Positions 1 to 9,371 of a DNA stretch of 35,262 nt are shown piece after piece. The notes below the pieces were generated by a model. It was not told the DNA's origin, did no database searches, and worked only from the letters and a program-made list of their open reading frames with translations. The stretch is taken from contig JASGCT010000022.1 in NCBI GenBank assembly GCA_030053915.1, forward strand, positions 1 through 35,262, in the 5' to 3' direction. The translations under genes and the position numbers were made by a program. The first letter of the stretch is position 1, and every line of letters begins with the position of its first letter. The stretch is from Alphaproteobacteria bacterium. GTDB lineage: Bacteria; Bacteroidota; Bacteroidia; Chitinophagales; Chitinophagaceae.

Positions 1-124
1 CCTTTTGAGTACGTTTTAAATTTTCAGCGACATATTGTCTAAAACGCAGTTCATCAGATGGAAATCTGGCTTTTTGTAATTCTATGGTTACGAGTTCTTT
101 AGTGTTATTGTCGTGTAAAATTGC
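1..124 (-). pseudogene. Fragment of a PD-(D/E)XK nuclease-family protein, runs off the left edge
   Basis: Reading leftwards on the minus strand from about 124, the frame gives ILHDNNTKELVTIELQKARF, then a stretch containing DELRFRQYVAENLKR. The IELQKA core followed by an LRFR.Y motif resembles the Bacteroidota PD-(D/E)XK nuclease/transposase-like proteins, in which E-x-(Q)K is part of the nuclease core. Those proteins normally have roughly 80-100 residues before this motif. Here the upstream frame is open only back to a stop at 257-259, has no ATG, and is made of the repeat array at 121-250. The gene is therefore probably 5'-truncated or uses a non-ATG start. The similarity is recalled from family patterns, not searched, and the C-terminal part lies outside the window. 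Confidence 0.4.
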
Positions 125-250
125 GTCTCTGCGGTGAAAACCTCTGCGCCTCTGCGTCTCTGCGGTGAAAAATTGCGTCTTTATGGTGAAAAACCTCTGC
201 GTCTCTGCGTCTCTGCGGTGAAAAAATCTTTGCCCTTCTACAGTAAAAAA
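121..250. repeat. Array of CTGCGTCTCTGCGGTGAAA-type repeats
   Basis: Near-identical copies of the unit end in GCGGTGAAAA at about 123-140, 151-172 and 194-226. Degenerate copies lie at about 173-193 (GTCTTTATGGTGAAAAA) and 230-250. The 194-226 copy also contains an internal doubled CTCTGCGT. On the minus strand the unit reads TTTCACCGCAGAGACGCAG. Short G/C-rich elements of this type are, from general knowledge, scattered through genomes of several phyla, often beside small nuclease-like genes. Unit spacing is irregular and there are no distinct spacers, so it is not a CRISPR array. Its base composition stands out sharply from the AT-rich surroundings. Confidence 0.8.
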
Positions 251-262
251 TAGCCTCTAAAA

Positions 263-2854
263 TTACAAAGTATATTTAATTTCAAAATATATAATTCTGC
301 CTTGCAAAGGTGTTCCAACAAATTCACGAACAGGAACGTCAAAAATATTTGAAGCTGTTATTGTAAATTGAGTTGCTTTATTAAAATAATATATAACACT
401 TGCATCAGTATTAAAAAAATTACCTAAGGGTCCATAGTTATAATTTTTTAAATAATACCTGGCTTGGTTGGTGATAGGACTAATACCACCATATACTTGA
501 CCTCTTGCACCCTCACCAGATTTAGTGGCTATCTGACTACCACTATAAAAATCATAGGCAGGTAAATATCTAAAGGTAAAATTAAATGATAAATTTTTAC
601 ATACCAAATCATTTAAATTCAATTGTGCTGTAGCTCTATGATTGGGCGCATTTAACGAACGTTCTTCTAAAGAAACATAACCATCTTTATTCGCATCATT
701 TCTTAAATTATAATCTTTAATGTCGCTATCAAAAAAACTATAATTTAAACTCGCATTTATTTTATTATTAAATATATAATTCAAACCACAATCTAAGCCC
801 CAACTATGCACTAAACCATAATTTAAATAAGAACTAAAACTGGCATTGTTCGTTAAAATACCTTCAGAATTTATGATGCCAGGAAACGCTAAGTCGCCTA
901 CAGGAATTGAGGTATTTCCAACTGTTAACACGCGGCCTGAGATACTGATTGCCGGGCTTAGAAAATTTCGAGATTTACTAAAATAAATATCTGCATCTAT
1001 CGAAAATTTTCTTTTAAATGTATTCTTATAGCCCAATTCTATAGTTTCTATACTTTCCACTTGTAATTTAGGAAAGGTCATATACTCGGCAGGGTTATTA
1101 ATATTTCCTCCGTTGGGTAGATAGGTTAAACCATCAACACTACCATAGATAAAACCGTAAATAGCTGCTTTTTGAAAAATTATTATTGGGGCGGCATTAG
1201 CAAAACTATACGATAATCGAATACTTGCCACGTCATTAAGTTTTTTAACCAATGAAAATTTAGGAGCAAACAACCACTTAAATTTATTGTGGTAATCAAT
1301 TCTACCCGCTACAAATAATTTCCATTGTCTAGAGAAGGTTTTTTCTATTTGAAGTCCAAGACCGGTTTGCGTTACAATATAAGGTGTTGCAGAATCTAAA
1401 ATATTGGTACCATAAGTTCTCGGAATATCTTGGGAAAAACTAAAATCGGTAATGATATTTAAACCATATTGAGGCACAATAAAGGTTCGTTGATATTCGG
1501 CATTCCAACGTTTCGCATCGTCTATAACCGCATCGCGTTTTGCTGAAAATTTTTGGGCTGTAACAGGATCTAACCTACCAAAAGAAGGAAATAATGGATT
1601 GTTGGGGTTGGTAATAATGCTCGTTGTTCTGTTATAATAATCTCGAGTGTATCCAAAAATATTGGTAGCTTCTTCATTGGCACCAGTAAAATAAACTTGA
1701 AAAAAATTTTTAGGATTAACCCATTTAAATTGCCAATAATAAATGCGCCAATCGTTTACATAGATCCTGCCTGTATTATTGGGTAAAGTATATTTATTGT
1801 CGCTATATCCAGCATTAAATACCAATCTATTTTTAGTATTTATTTTATAATGTAACCCAAATTCTGTTTTAAAATGAATAAATTTTCTTTGGTCACCAAT
1901 TTCAGGAATAGCCACAGGTTGCGTGTTATTTGAATATGGAAAACCGCCAGCATATACCGTATCAACAAAATCAAAATTGTAACCCGTTGTATATTCAATA
2001 GTATATTTATAAGCCCATTTTTTATTAATAACTTGAGCCCAACGTAGTCTGGGACTATAAATATTTTGAGAACCAAGTGTTAACGCATAAATCAAGCCCG
2101 GCGATTCAAAAGGATCTTTAGTAATAATATTTAGAACACCATTATGGGCATTAGGTCCATATAAGGCAGAATTAGGACCAACCACAAATTCTATCCTATG
2201 AATATCTTCTTTTACAACAGACGATAAATTACCCATTGGAATGCCTAAAGACCCCGGAATATTTGATATTCTACCATCATTGATTTGAATAATCTTAGCA
2301 TTAAAAGCATTATTAAAACCGCGTGTATTTATTTGATAACTACTAATCCCATTTTTTACAACCTCAACCCCCAAAAAATTACTATATAAATTACTTCCAA
2401 AAGGCGATGCAATATTATTTAAATCTTTCTCTTTTACTATATCTATTAAACTTGGTGATTGAGAAATTTTCTCTGGACGCCTGGAAGCAGTTACCACAAT
2501 ATCATCGTTTACTGTTAAGCTTGGAGATAAATTAACCACAATTATACTATCGTTTGTGATTAGAAACATGATATCTGAATATCCTAAACGTTGTACAATT
2601 ATTTTTGAATTTAAATAAGCGGAAACCTTGATCTGTGCTAAGCCAATATCGTTGGTTTCGGTAAGTGGTTTATGATTAGAAGATAAAATTGTTGCATAAG
2701 GAACAGGTAATTTGGTATTCATATCTTGAACTAAAATGGTTACATTTTTATTCAGGGATTGTCCTAAACCAATCAGTGAAAACAACATGACAAAAAACAA
2801 AACGAAAGCTCGTTTTAAAAAATTCTTTAAAAGTAAAAATTTAAATAACATCAT
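263..2854 (-). CDS. TonB-dependent outer-membrane receptor
   Basis: An 863-residue protein, typical in length for an outer-membrane TonB-dependent transporter. It takes up an unidentified large ligand (siderophore, vitamin or oligomer) using energy passed on by TonB. A hydrophobic N-terminal signal sequence (residues about 5-32) is followed by a carboxypeptidase-regulatory-like beta domain (about 36-110). The plug starts near VVTASRRPEKISQSPS and includes the signature stretch VVGPNSALYGPNAHNGVLNI. The rest is a beta-barrel rich in aromatic and alternating residues, ending IYFEIKYTL. It is the last gene of a four-gene minus-strand unit, starting 6 nt after thyA. No SusD-like partner is adjacent, so a polysaccharide-utilisation role is not supported. 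The substrate cannot be told from the sequence. Confidence 0.9.
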   Translation of the reverse strand: MMLFKFLLLKNFLKRAFVLFFVMLFSLIGLGQSLNKNVTILVQDMNTKLPVPYATILSSNHKPLTETNDIGLAQIKVSAYLNSKIIVQRLGYSDIMFLITNDSIIVVNLSPSLTVNDDIVVTASRRPEKISQSPSLIDIVKEKDLNNIASPFGSNLYSNFLGVEVVKNGISSYQINTRGFNNAFNAKIIQINDGRISNIPGSLGIPMGNLSSVVKEDIHRIEFVVGPNSALYGPNAHNGVLNIITKDPFESPGLIYALTLGSQNIYSPRLRWAQVINKKWAYKYTIEYTTGYNFDFVDTVYAGGFPYSNNTQPVAIPEIGDQRKFIHFKTEFGLHYKINTKNRLVFNAGYSDNKYTLPNNTGRIYVNDWRIYYWQFKWVNPKNFFQVYFTGANEEATNIFGYTRDYYNRTTSIITNPNNPLFPSFGRLDPVTAQKFSAKRDAVIDDAKRWNAEYQRTFIVPQYGLNIITDFSFSQDIPRTYGTNILDSATPYIVTQTGLGLQIEKTFSRQWKLFVAGRIDYHNKFKWLFAPKFSLVKKLNDVASIRLSYSFANAAPIIIFQKAAIYGFIYGSVDGLTYLPNGGNINNPAEYMTFPKLQVESIETIELGYKNTFKRKFSIDADIYFSKSRNFLSPAISISGRVLTVGNTSIPVGDLAFPGIINSEGILTNNASFSSYLNYGLVHSWGLDCGLNYIFNNKINASLNYSFFDSDIKDYNLRNDANKDGYVSLEERSLNAPNHRATAQLNLNDLVCKNLSFNFTFRYLPAYDFYSGSQIATKSGEGARGQVYGGISPITNQARYYLKNYNYGPLGNFFNTDASVIYYFNKATQFTITASNIFDVPVREFVGTPLQGRIIYFEIKYTL

Positions 2855-2860
2855 AAAAAA

Positions 2861-3655
2861 TTAAATGGCTACTACACCTTTGATGGGTGGGTGATGTACA
2901 TAATTTACAAGTTCAAAATCCGAGAACTTAAAATCAAAAATATTGGTTATTTGGGGGTTGATTTTCATTGTGGGTAGATGATATGGTATTCTAGACAATT
3001 GTAATTGTGCTTGTTCTAAATGGTTTAAGTACAAATGCGCATCGCCGAAACTATGTACAAAGTCGCCTAATTCTAAAGAGCAGACTTGCGCTATCATCAT
3101 TGTAAAAAGCGAATATGAGGCTATATTAAATGGAACGCCTAGGAATACATCGGCACTCCGTTGATACAAATGACAACTTAATTTATTATTTTGAACATAA
3201 AATTGAAACAAAATATGACATGGTTGAAGTGCCATCTTAGGTAAATCGGCAACATTCCATGCTGAAACGATTAAACGGCGGCTATTGGGCGTATTTATAA
3301 TATCATGTATCACTTGAGTTATTTGGTCGATAGTACTACCATCGTAATTTTGCCATGAACGCCATTGATGACCGTAAACAGGACCTAAATTTCCAGATGC
3401 ATCTGCCCATTCATTCCAAATTTTAACGCCGTTATCTTGTAGCATTTTAATATTTGTATCGCCATTTAAAAACCACAATAGTTCATAAATAATACTTTTA
3501 AGATGCACTTTTTTAGTAGTAACTAAAGGGAAGCCCTCGGCTAAATTAAAACGCATTTGATACCCAAAAATACTTTTAGTGCCAATGCCTGTTCTATCGC
3601 CTTTTTCAACACCTTGTTCAATAATCGTATTTAGAAGGGTTAAATAATTTTGCAT
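2861..3655 (-). CDS. thyA: Thymidylate synthase ThyA
   Basis: Converts dUMP to dTMP using methylene-tetrahydrofolate, in the cytoplasm. The 264-residue length equals that of the E. coli enzyme. The catalytic cysteine is Cys146 in [14 protein letters not shown], the same number as in E. coli. Also visible are the N-terminal folate/phosphate region ([18 protein letters not shown]), the dUMP phosphate-binding RR pair ([11 protein letters not shown]), the [19 protein letters not shown] block and the C-terminal VAI. It starts 2 nt after the proline dehydrogenase stop and sits in a packed minus-strand operon. No dihydrofolate reductase gene, the usual neighbour, is present in the window. Confidence 0.97.
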   Translation of the reverse strand: MQNYLTLLNTIIEQGVEKGDRTGIGTKSIFGYQMRFNLAEGFPLVTTKKVHLKSIIYELLWFLNGDTNIKMLQDNGVKIWNEWADASGNLGPVYGHQWRSWQNYDGSTIDQITQVIHDIINTPNSRRLIVSAWNVADLPKMALQPCHILFQFYVQNNKLSCHLYQRSADVFLGVPFNIASYSLFTMMIAQVCSLELGDFVHSFGDAHLYLNHLEQAQLQLSRIPYHLPTMKINPQITNIFDFKFSDFELVNYVHHPPIKGVVAI

Positions 3656-3657
3656 AC

Positions 3658-4851
3658 TTAACTTAATCTTTTTTTCAATTCATTTGTGATGAGTGTTATC
3701 TCTTGAGCACTTTGCTCAGAGATACTGGAATTTTCGTTGGCACGCCGCATTAAATAAGGGATCACCTCGGCTATTGTACCGTAAGGAAGGTATTTAGACA
3801 CATTGTATCCAGCTTTTGCTAAATTAAAACTGATGTGATCTTTCATACCAAACAATTGTGAAAAATAAACTCTTGGGTCGTTATTTTTAATGCGGAGGGC
3901 AGCCATTTTTTGTGATGCAAATAAACAACTTTCTTCGTTATGAGTTGCCACAATTACCGAAATATTATTTATGTTTTTTAAGGCATAATCCACTGCGGCA
4001 TTAAAATCTGAATCCGTTTTTTCTTTATTGATATTAATAGGCGAAGGGTATTTATTTTGATTAGCCCGATGCCTTTCTTTTTCCATATAGGCGCCACGAA
4101 CAATTTTTGCACCTAAAATAAAGCCATTTTTTAGAGCAATCGCTTGATGATTCATTTTAAAAAAATCTAAACGGTCATTTAAATACATTTGATAGGTACC
4201 ATACACAACAGCTTTATCTTTATTAAAGTGTTGCATTAATTCTATACATAATCGGTCTATAGGATCTTGAATCCAAGACTCTTCGGCATCTATTAAAACA
4301 CTGATATTTTTTTTTGCGGCTAAATCTACTATCGCATAAGCTCTATGCCTTACCTGATTCCACAATGCGCTTTGCGTTTCAAAGTCGTTAATACCGCTTC
4401 TTAAACGAGGGGATTGGTCTAATCTTTCAAGGAGTTTAACATGACATAAGCCACTAATTTTAATACAAATAAATGGAAAATAATCTTTGGTACTTGCATA
4501 TTCAATCGATTTTAAAAATTGTTCAGTAATTTCATCAAAACCATGCTCATCATTTTTGCCTTCGGTGCCATAATCAAGCATTGACGTTACACCAAAATTA
4601 TAAATTTTAGCCGCTGTAACATCCACAGAGTCTAAATCTGTGCCACCAACAAATTGTTTATAAATGGTTTTTTTGATTAAATATTTTATGGGCAATTTTA
4701 TTCTTAAACAATTAACTATCAACCATCCACCTATTTTATTGAGGAAAGGGTTTCTTAAAATTTGAAACATTCTTTTGGACAATCTTAATTCTGAATTGGA
4801 TTTATATTGATAGGCATTTGCGGTATTTTCTAAATTTAAAATTTCTGACAT
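3658..4851 (-). CDS. Proline dehydrogenase (monofunctional, FAD)
   Basis: Oxidises L-proline to pyrroline-5-carboxylate with FAD, the first step of proline catabolism. The 397-residue protein has the TIM-barrel signatures of the family: [43 protein letters not shown], the [17 protein letters not shown] stretch, and the C-terminal [21 protein letters not shown], whose double Arg binds the proline carboxylate in this family. It is a monofunctional enzyme: there is no C-terminal aldehyde dehydrogenase domain as in PutA, and no such gene is nearby. It lies between the M1 aminopeptidase and thyA with 2-nt gaps on each side. Peptide and proline breakdown would make sense alongside the aminopeptidase, but that link is inferred. 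Confidence 0.93.
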   Translation of the reverse strand: MSEILNLENTANAYQYKSNSELRLSKRMFQILRNPFLNKIGGWLIVNCLRIKLPIKYLIKKTIYKQFVGGTDLDSVDVTAAKIYNFGVTSMLDYGTEGKNDEHGFDEITEQFLKSIEYASTKDYFPFICIKISGLCHVKLLERLDQSPRLRSGINDFETQSALWNQVRHRAYAIVDLAAKKNISVLIDAEESWIQDPIDRLCIELMQHFNKDKAVVYGTYQMYLNDRLDFFKMNHQAIALKNGFILGAKIVRGAYMEKERHRANQNKYPSPININKEKTDSDFNAAVDYALKNINNISVIVATHNEESCLFASQKMAALRIKNNDPRVYFSQLFGMKDHISFNLAKAGYNVSKYLPYGTIAEVIPYLMRRANENSSISEQSAQEITLITNELKKRLS

Positions 4852-4853
4852 AA

Positions 4854-7370
4854 CTATGGGTTTTTAATGATAAATTCTAAGTAATTGACTAATTCGGTTT
4901 GATTTTGTTTTACCTTTGATGCAATAAGCGGCTGAAAAACTAAATTATTTAAGTAATCTTCAATTTGATTCCGGTACGAATCTGGAAAACTTTTCTTAAA
5001 AACAATAAGCGCTTCAACGCCTTTTTTCATATTATCCAATCCATTAATTGCGGCTAAAAAGTTGCCAATGGGTGCAACTAAATTAAATTTTTCGAGATCT
5101 AAATTCATGTTTGTAAAACGATTCAAAATAAAATCAAGATTCGTTGAATCTTTGGTATTAATTATGATATTTAAAGTTGTTGAAAGTAATTTTTTTTTGA
5201 TTTTTTGGTTCATGAAAGACTTCGCCATTTTTAAGCCCTCTACAGAGTCTATTAAATAAACACCTTGTAATGCCGCACCTGATATGGTATAGGAAGAATC
5301 ATCAATCAGTTTTTTTAATAATGAAAGGTATTTGAGAGATTTTTGTTGTGCAATTATTTGAACTGCCAGGTCGCGAACCGTATAATAATATTTTGGATTT
5401 TGAGCAATTGATATGATATTTGGAAGATAAGCAGAGTCAAAATAGTTACCATTTAAAGATTTTAAAGCTAATGCTTGAATGGCATGGAAGGTGTCTTTTT
5501 TAAAAACTTCAAACATAAAATCTCTAACTTCTTTATTAGATAAATTTTTAGCTAAAACCTCGACAGCTTCACGTCTATCCAAATAATTTAAAGCATGCTG
5601 ATATTGAAATATATATTCTTGCCAAGATTTATTTTCCTTTTTAGTCCAAAGCGTTGTTTTTTCTGGGTCAATATTAACCAAATCTGGCTTACCGAAGCAC
5701 CTAAATTCAAAGGTATCAAATTTATTTTTAGCGTTAATGCTAAACCGTTCTTTGTTATTATTTGAATAAATATCAATTTGAAGTGGTAAAATAAAAAGTT
5801 TCTTTTGTTTTTGTTCAATAAAAATTTTTAGTGTATTATTATCTAAATATTTGTAATCCAATTTTACATCAGGATGCCCGCTGCCAAAATACCATTGATT
5901 AAAATACCAATTTAAATCTTTACCACTTACCTCTTCTAAAGCCAATCTTAATTTATGAGCATTTCCAGTTCCAAATCTATTTTGATTTAAGTATTTTGTT
6001 AAACCACCAAAAAATGCGTCATCGCCAAGAATCCCTCTTAACATGTGTAAAATGCGTCCGCCTTTTTGATAGCTAACTACATCAAACATATCCTCTTGAT
6101 TTTTATAATAAAAGCGTACTAAGTCTTTTTCCTTTGCAGTAGGGTCGCTTAAATAGGCACGCATCGAGTTAAAGTTTTCAAACTCTGCAAAATCTTTACC
6201 ATATTTATATTCTAACCATAATAATTGCGAATAATCGGCGAAACTTTCGTTAACTGTTAAGTTACTCCAACTCTCGGCAGTTGTTAAGTCGCCAAACCAA
6301 TGATGAAATAATTCGTGGGCAATTACAGTTTCCCATTGATTGGCATCTTTTAGTTCTCGGGCATCTTGTTGGGCGCTTTCTTGGTGTAAAACGGCTGTAG
6401 TATTTTCCATGGCGCCACTTACATAATCTCTGGCTACCATTTGTGAATATTTATTCCAGGGATATTCAATGGCAAGTCGTTTTGAAAAAAAATCGATCAT
6501 TTCTGGTGTGTTTCCAAAAATTTTACGAGCCACAGGTTCATAGTCCTTTTCAATGTAATAGCTAACCTCTTTCCCTTTGTAATTATCTTTAACAATCGCA
6601 AAATCGCCAATACCTAAAAACATTAAATAGGGGGCATGTGGCATATCCATTACCCAATAATCTGTTTTAAATCCATCTTTTTTATTTTGTTTGATGAGTT
6701 TTCCGTTTGATAAACTCACAAACTGTTCAGGGTAAGTAAGTATAAATTCTTGGGTAAGTTTTTGATTATTTTTATCTACAATTGGAAGCCAAACAGACGT
6801 ACCTTCAGTTTCGCCTTGCGTCCATATTTGCCTTGGTTTGTTTAATTCAGTGCCAAGTGGATTAATAAAATAAAGCCCTTTGGCAGAGGTGATGGCTTTG
6901 CTACCATTGCCTTTATATTGATTGGGTTTTGCGGTATAATGGATATAAAGTTTAATGGTATCTTTACGTGAATAAAAACGTGGTAATTTTATGTGAAGCT
7001 CTAACGAGTCGTAAGTATATTGAAGGTCTTCATTATTTTTTTTAGTTACAAGTTGAAGTGCGTGAATATCCATACCTTTGGCATCTAATACTATTGAGTC
7101 GGTTGCGTATAAATGTGGTAACATAGTCAGCCATGCCTTGCCATTTAGTTGAGACTTAGAATAATTAAAACTGGCTTCTAATTTAACATGTTTTAAATCG
7201 ACATACTTAGTAGGTACGGCACGGTATATTTTTAATTCTGAGTTCTTAGAGTCAGCCATCTCAGTATTAGTCGATTCTTGAGAAAATACATTCTCGATGT
7301 TACATAAAAAAATACTCAATACAATAATAATGTTAACATGTAACTTTAAAAACATAGATTTATATTTCAT
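4854..7370 (-). CDS. M1-family metallopeptidase (exported aminopeptidase)
   Basis: An 838-residue zinc aminopeptidase of the gluzincin M1 family. It carries an N-terminal signal sequence (about 1-31, ending NVFSQ), so it acts outside the cytoplasm. The substrate-binding GAMEN motif is at 319-323. The zinc site is HELFH at 352-356, with the third ligand Glu375 in NESFADY, giving the expected HExxH-x18-E spacing. The M1 N-terminal beta domain (about 55-260) precedes it. The C-terminal part (about 600-838) is helical, with HEAT-like spacing. It is the first gene of a minus-strand unit with proline dehydrogenase, thyA and the TonB receptor. A weak -7-like element (TAACTTCG on the minus strand, about 7394-7401) lies upstream. 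Confidence 0.95.
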   Translation of the reverse strand: MKYKSMFLKLHVNIIIVLSIFLCNIENVFSQESTNTEMADSKNSELKIYRAVPTKYVDLKHVKLEASFNYSKSQLNGKAWLTMLPHLYATDSIVLDAKGMDIHALQLVTKKNNEDLQYTYDSLELHIKLPRFYSRKDTIKLYIHYTAKPNQYKGNGSKAITSAKGLYFINPLGTELNKPRQIWTQGETEGTSVWLPIVDKNNQKLTQEFILTYPEQFVSLSNGKLIKQNKKDGFKTDYWVMDMPHAPYLMFLGIGDFAIVKDNYKGKEVSYYIEKDYEPVARKIFGNTPEMIDFFSKRLAIEYPWNKYSQMVARDYVSGAMENTTAVLHQESAQQDARELKDANQWETVIAHELFHHWFGDLTTAESWSNLTVNESFADYSQLLWLEYKYGKDFAEFENFNSMRAYLSDPTAKEKDLVRFYYKNQEDMFDVVSYQKGGRILHMLRGILGDDAFFGGLTKYLNQNRFGTGNAHKLRLALEEVSGKDLNWYFNQWYFGSGHPDVKLDYKYLDNNTLKIFIEQKQKKLFILPLQIDIYSNNNKERFSINAKNKFDTFEFRCFGKPDLVNIDPEKTTLWTKKENKSWQEYIFQYQHALNYLDRREAVEVLAKNLSNKEVRDFMFEVFKKDTFHAIQALALKSLNGNYFDSAYLPNIISIAQNPKYYYTVRDLAVQIIAQQKSLKYLSLLKKLIDDSSYTISGAALQGVYLIDSVEGLKMAKSFMNQKIKKKLLSTTLNIIINTKDSTNLDFILNRFTNMNLDLEKFNLVAPIGNFLAAINGLDNMKKGVEALIVFKKSFPDSYRNQIEDYLNNLVFQPLIASKVKQNQTELVNYLEFIIKNP

Positions 7371-7492
7371 GATAAATATTTAATATTTAACGGCGAAGTT
7401 AATAAATTTTTATTAAAGAAACTCTTTTTATTAGGATAAAATTAAAATATTTTATTAAAAAAAAAACTTGAAAAGATGTTGGTATTTTTATT

Positions 7493-7921
7493 TTATTGAA
7501 TTTCAATCATTTCAATATCAAAAATTAAATTTTCACCGGCTAAAAAATGATTGGCATCCAAAGTAATATGATCGTCGTGGATTGCTATAATTTTTACGGT
7601 AAAATTTCGCCCCTCTTCGTCCATCATATTTAATTCCTTCCCAATTTCTGGGTTGTTGTCCTTAGGAAACTTATCCTTAGGAAACTTAAATATCATGTGC
7701 TCTTTTTTAGCGCCATAGCCTTCATTAAAAGGTATTTGAATCGTTTTATGTTCGCCAACTTTCATGCCTTCAACACCTTTATCAAAACCAGCAATCATTT
7801 GCCCAGCACCAACTTTAAATCCTAAAGGTTGTCGTCCTTGACTGCTATCAAAAACATGCCCATTTTCTAGTTTTCCTGTATAATGTACCTTTACATTATC
7901 ACCTTTTTTAACAATACTCAT
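7493..7921 (-). CDS. SlyD-like FKBP-type peptidyl-prolyl isomerase
   Basis: Catalyses cis-trans isomerisation of Xaa-Pro bonds and acts as a folding helper. With the ATG at 7921 the protein has 142 residues, starting MSIVKKGDNVKVHYTGKL. A TTG codon 18 nt further upstream would lie inside a promoter-like box, so the ATG is preferred. The FKBP fold is shown by VHYTGKLENGHVFDSS, GAGQMIAGFDKGVEGMKVGE and the FDIEMIEI end. An inserted segment of about 60 residues (from about EGYGAKKEHMIFKFPKDK to ANHFLAG) matches the insert-in-flap chaperone domain of the SlyD class. No signal peptide and no histidine-rich metal-binding tail are present, so it is probably cytosolic. It is divergent from the glcD-like gene. 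Confidence 0.92.
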   Translation of the reverse strand: MSIVKKGDNVKVHYTGKLENGHVFDSSQGRQPLGFKVGAGQMIAGFDKGVEGMKVGEHKTIQIPFNEGYGAKKEHMIFKFPKDKFPKDNNPEIGKELNMMDEEGRNFTVKIIAIHDDHITLDANHFLAGENLIFDIEMIEIQ

Positions 7922-7965
7922 AATATTTATTTTACGCAAAATACATAAAATTATTTAAAAAATTG

Positions 7966-7973
7966 TATTTTTG
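7966..7973 (+). promoter_or_regulatory. TAnnTTTG -7 box before the glcD-like gene
   Basis: TATTTTTG matches the Bacteroidota -7 consensus TAnnTTTG exactly and lies 4 nt before the ATG at 7978. Transcription would start at or next to the start codon, giving a nearly leaderless mRNA. No convincing -33 TTG element is visible. Confidence 0.5.
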
Positions 7974-7977
7974 CATA

Positions 7978-9363
7978 ATGAAACGAAATCATATAACATT
8001 TTTTGAAAATTTGATAGGAAAACAGAATGTTTTTACTGATAATGACGTATTAGAAAAATATAGTCATGATGAAACCGAAAACATTTCTATTTTACCTAGT
8101 ATTGTTTTAAAACCTTGCACAACTTTAGATGTAAGTGGTATCATGAAATACTGTTTTACCAATAACTTATGCGTTACGCCTAGAGGGGCGGGTACTGGAT
8201 TAAGCGGTGGCGCTATACCCATACTAAATGGCATTGTATTAAGTTTAGAAAACATGAATGCCATTATTTTAATTGACGAAAAAAATCTTCAAGTAACCAC
8301 CCAACCGGGTGTTATTACCGAAGTTTTACAAAATGCTGTTAAAGAAAAAGGACTTTTTTATCCACCCGATCCAAGTAGTCGTGGCACTTGTTTTATAGGC
8401 GGCAACGTGGCAGAAAACAGTGGCGGTCCCAGAGCCGTTAAATATGGTGTAGTAAAAGATTATGTCCTCAATTTAGAAATAGTGCTTCCCAATGGTGACG
8501 TTATGTGGACCGGTAGCAACGTCTTAAAAAATGTAACCGGATATAATATAACCCAACTTATTGTTGGAAGCGAGGGTACTTTAGCTATCATCACTCAAAT
8601 TGTGTTAAAACTTATTCCAGCCCCAAAACATGATCTTGTTTTGATGGCACCATTTAAGAGTGTTCATAAAGCCGCAGAAGCCGTAAGTGCCATTTTTAGA
8701 GCCGGATTTATACCAAGTGCCTTAGAACTTATGGAAATAGATGCCATAAAAATTACGCAAGAATTTGTACCTAATTCAATAATTCCCGTTCATGACGATA
8801 TTTTAGCCCATTTAATAGTTGAGGTAGATGGGAACGACCTAGAAAAACTTTTTTTAGATATGGAAAAAATTTCTGAAGTTTTAGAATCTTTTGATGCCAC
8901 TGAGGTTTTATTTGCTGAAACCGCCCAACAAAAAGATGAACTTTGGAAATTTAGAAGACGCGTTGCTGAAATCGTTAAAAATAACGGCTATACTATCGAA
9001 GAAGATACCGTAGTGCCACGCTACTATTTGCCACAATTAATTGAAGCCATGAAATTTTTAGGACAAAAGCACGGATTTAAAGTTGTTTGTTATGGCCACG
9101 CTGGAGACGGAAATTTGCATATCAGAATAAATCACCCAACAATTAAAAATAGTTATCAAAATCCAATAATGGAAACTATTTTAACCGAACTTTTTGAAGA
9201 AGTGCAACGATTAGGAGGTACCATCTCAGGCGAACATGGTATTGGTTTAATTCAAAAAAAATATCTACCTATTGTATTTAATGATACCCAAATTCAACTT
9301 CATAAAGCCATCAAGAATGTGTTCGACCCAACACATATTTTAAACCCTAATAAAATATTTTAA
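7978..9363 (+). CDS. FAD-linked oxidase, GlcD/D-lactate dehydrogenase family
   Basis: A 461-residue cytosolic flavoprotein of the GlcD/vanillyl-alcohol-oxidase superfamily that oxidises a 2-hydroxyacid such as glycolate or D-lactate. The N-terminal FAD-binding domain shows TPRGAGTGLSGGAIP, FIGGNVAENSGGPRAVKYG and NVTGYNITQLIVGSEGTLAI. The C-terminal cap shows CYGHAGDGNLHIRI and GGTISGEHGIGLIQKKYLP, whose His and Glu belong to the active site of this family. The ATG at 7978 is chosen because a TTG 15 nt upstream sits just before a promoter box. No GlcE or GlcF subunit genes follow, so it may work alone or with an unlinked iron-sulfur partner. The exact substrate is not decidable. Confidence 0.92.
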   Translation: MKRNHITFFENLIGKQNVFTDNDVLEKYSHDETENISILPSIVLKPCTTLDVSGIMKYCFTNNLCVTPRGAGTGLSGGAIPILNGIVLSLENMNAIILIDEKNLQVTTQPGVITEVLQNAVKEKGLFYPPDPSSRGTCFIGGNVAENSGGPRAVKYGVVKDYVLNLEIVLPNGDVMWTGSNVLKNVTGYNITQLIVGSEGTLAIITQIVLKLIPAPKHDLVLMAPFKSVHKAAEAVSAIFRAGFIPSALELMEIDAIKITQEFVPNSIIPVHDDILAHLIVEVDGNDLEKLFLDMEKISEVLESFDATEVLFAETAQQKDELWKFRRRVAEIVKNNGYTIEEDTVVPRYYLPQLIEAMKFLGQKHGFKVVCYGHAGDGNLHIRINHPTIKNSYQNPIMETILTELFEEVQRLGGTISGEHGIGLIQKKYLPIVFNDTQIQLHKAIKNVFDPTHILNPNKIF

Positions 9364-9371
9364 ATTACACG

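Noticed and set aside
1-124. Fragment as a GxxExxY-family protein, which often accompanies this repeat
   Set aside because: The peptide shows IELQKARF and LRFRQY, not the GxxExxY or LELKS-type motifs of that family.
121-250. Possible CRISPR array from the regularly similar repeats
   Set aside because: Copies are adjacent or irregularly spaced, with no unique spacers of constant length and no cas genes nearby.
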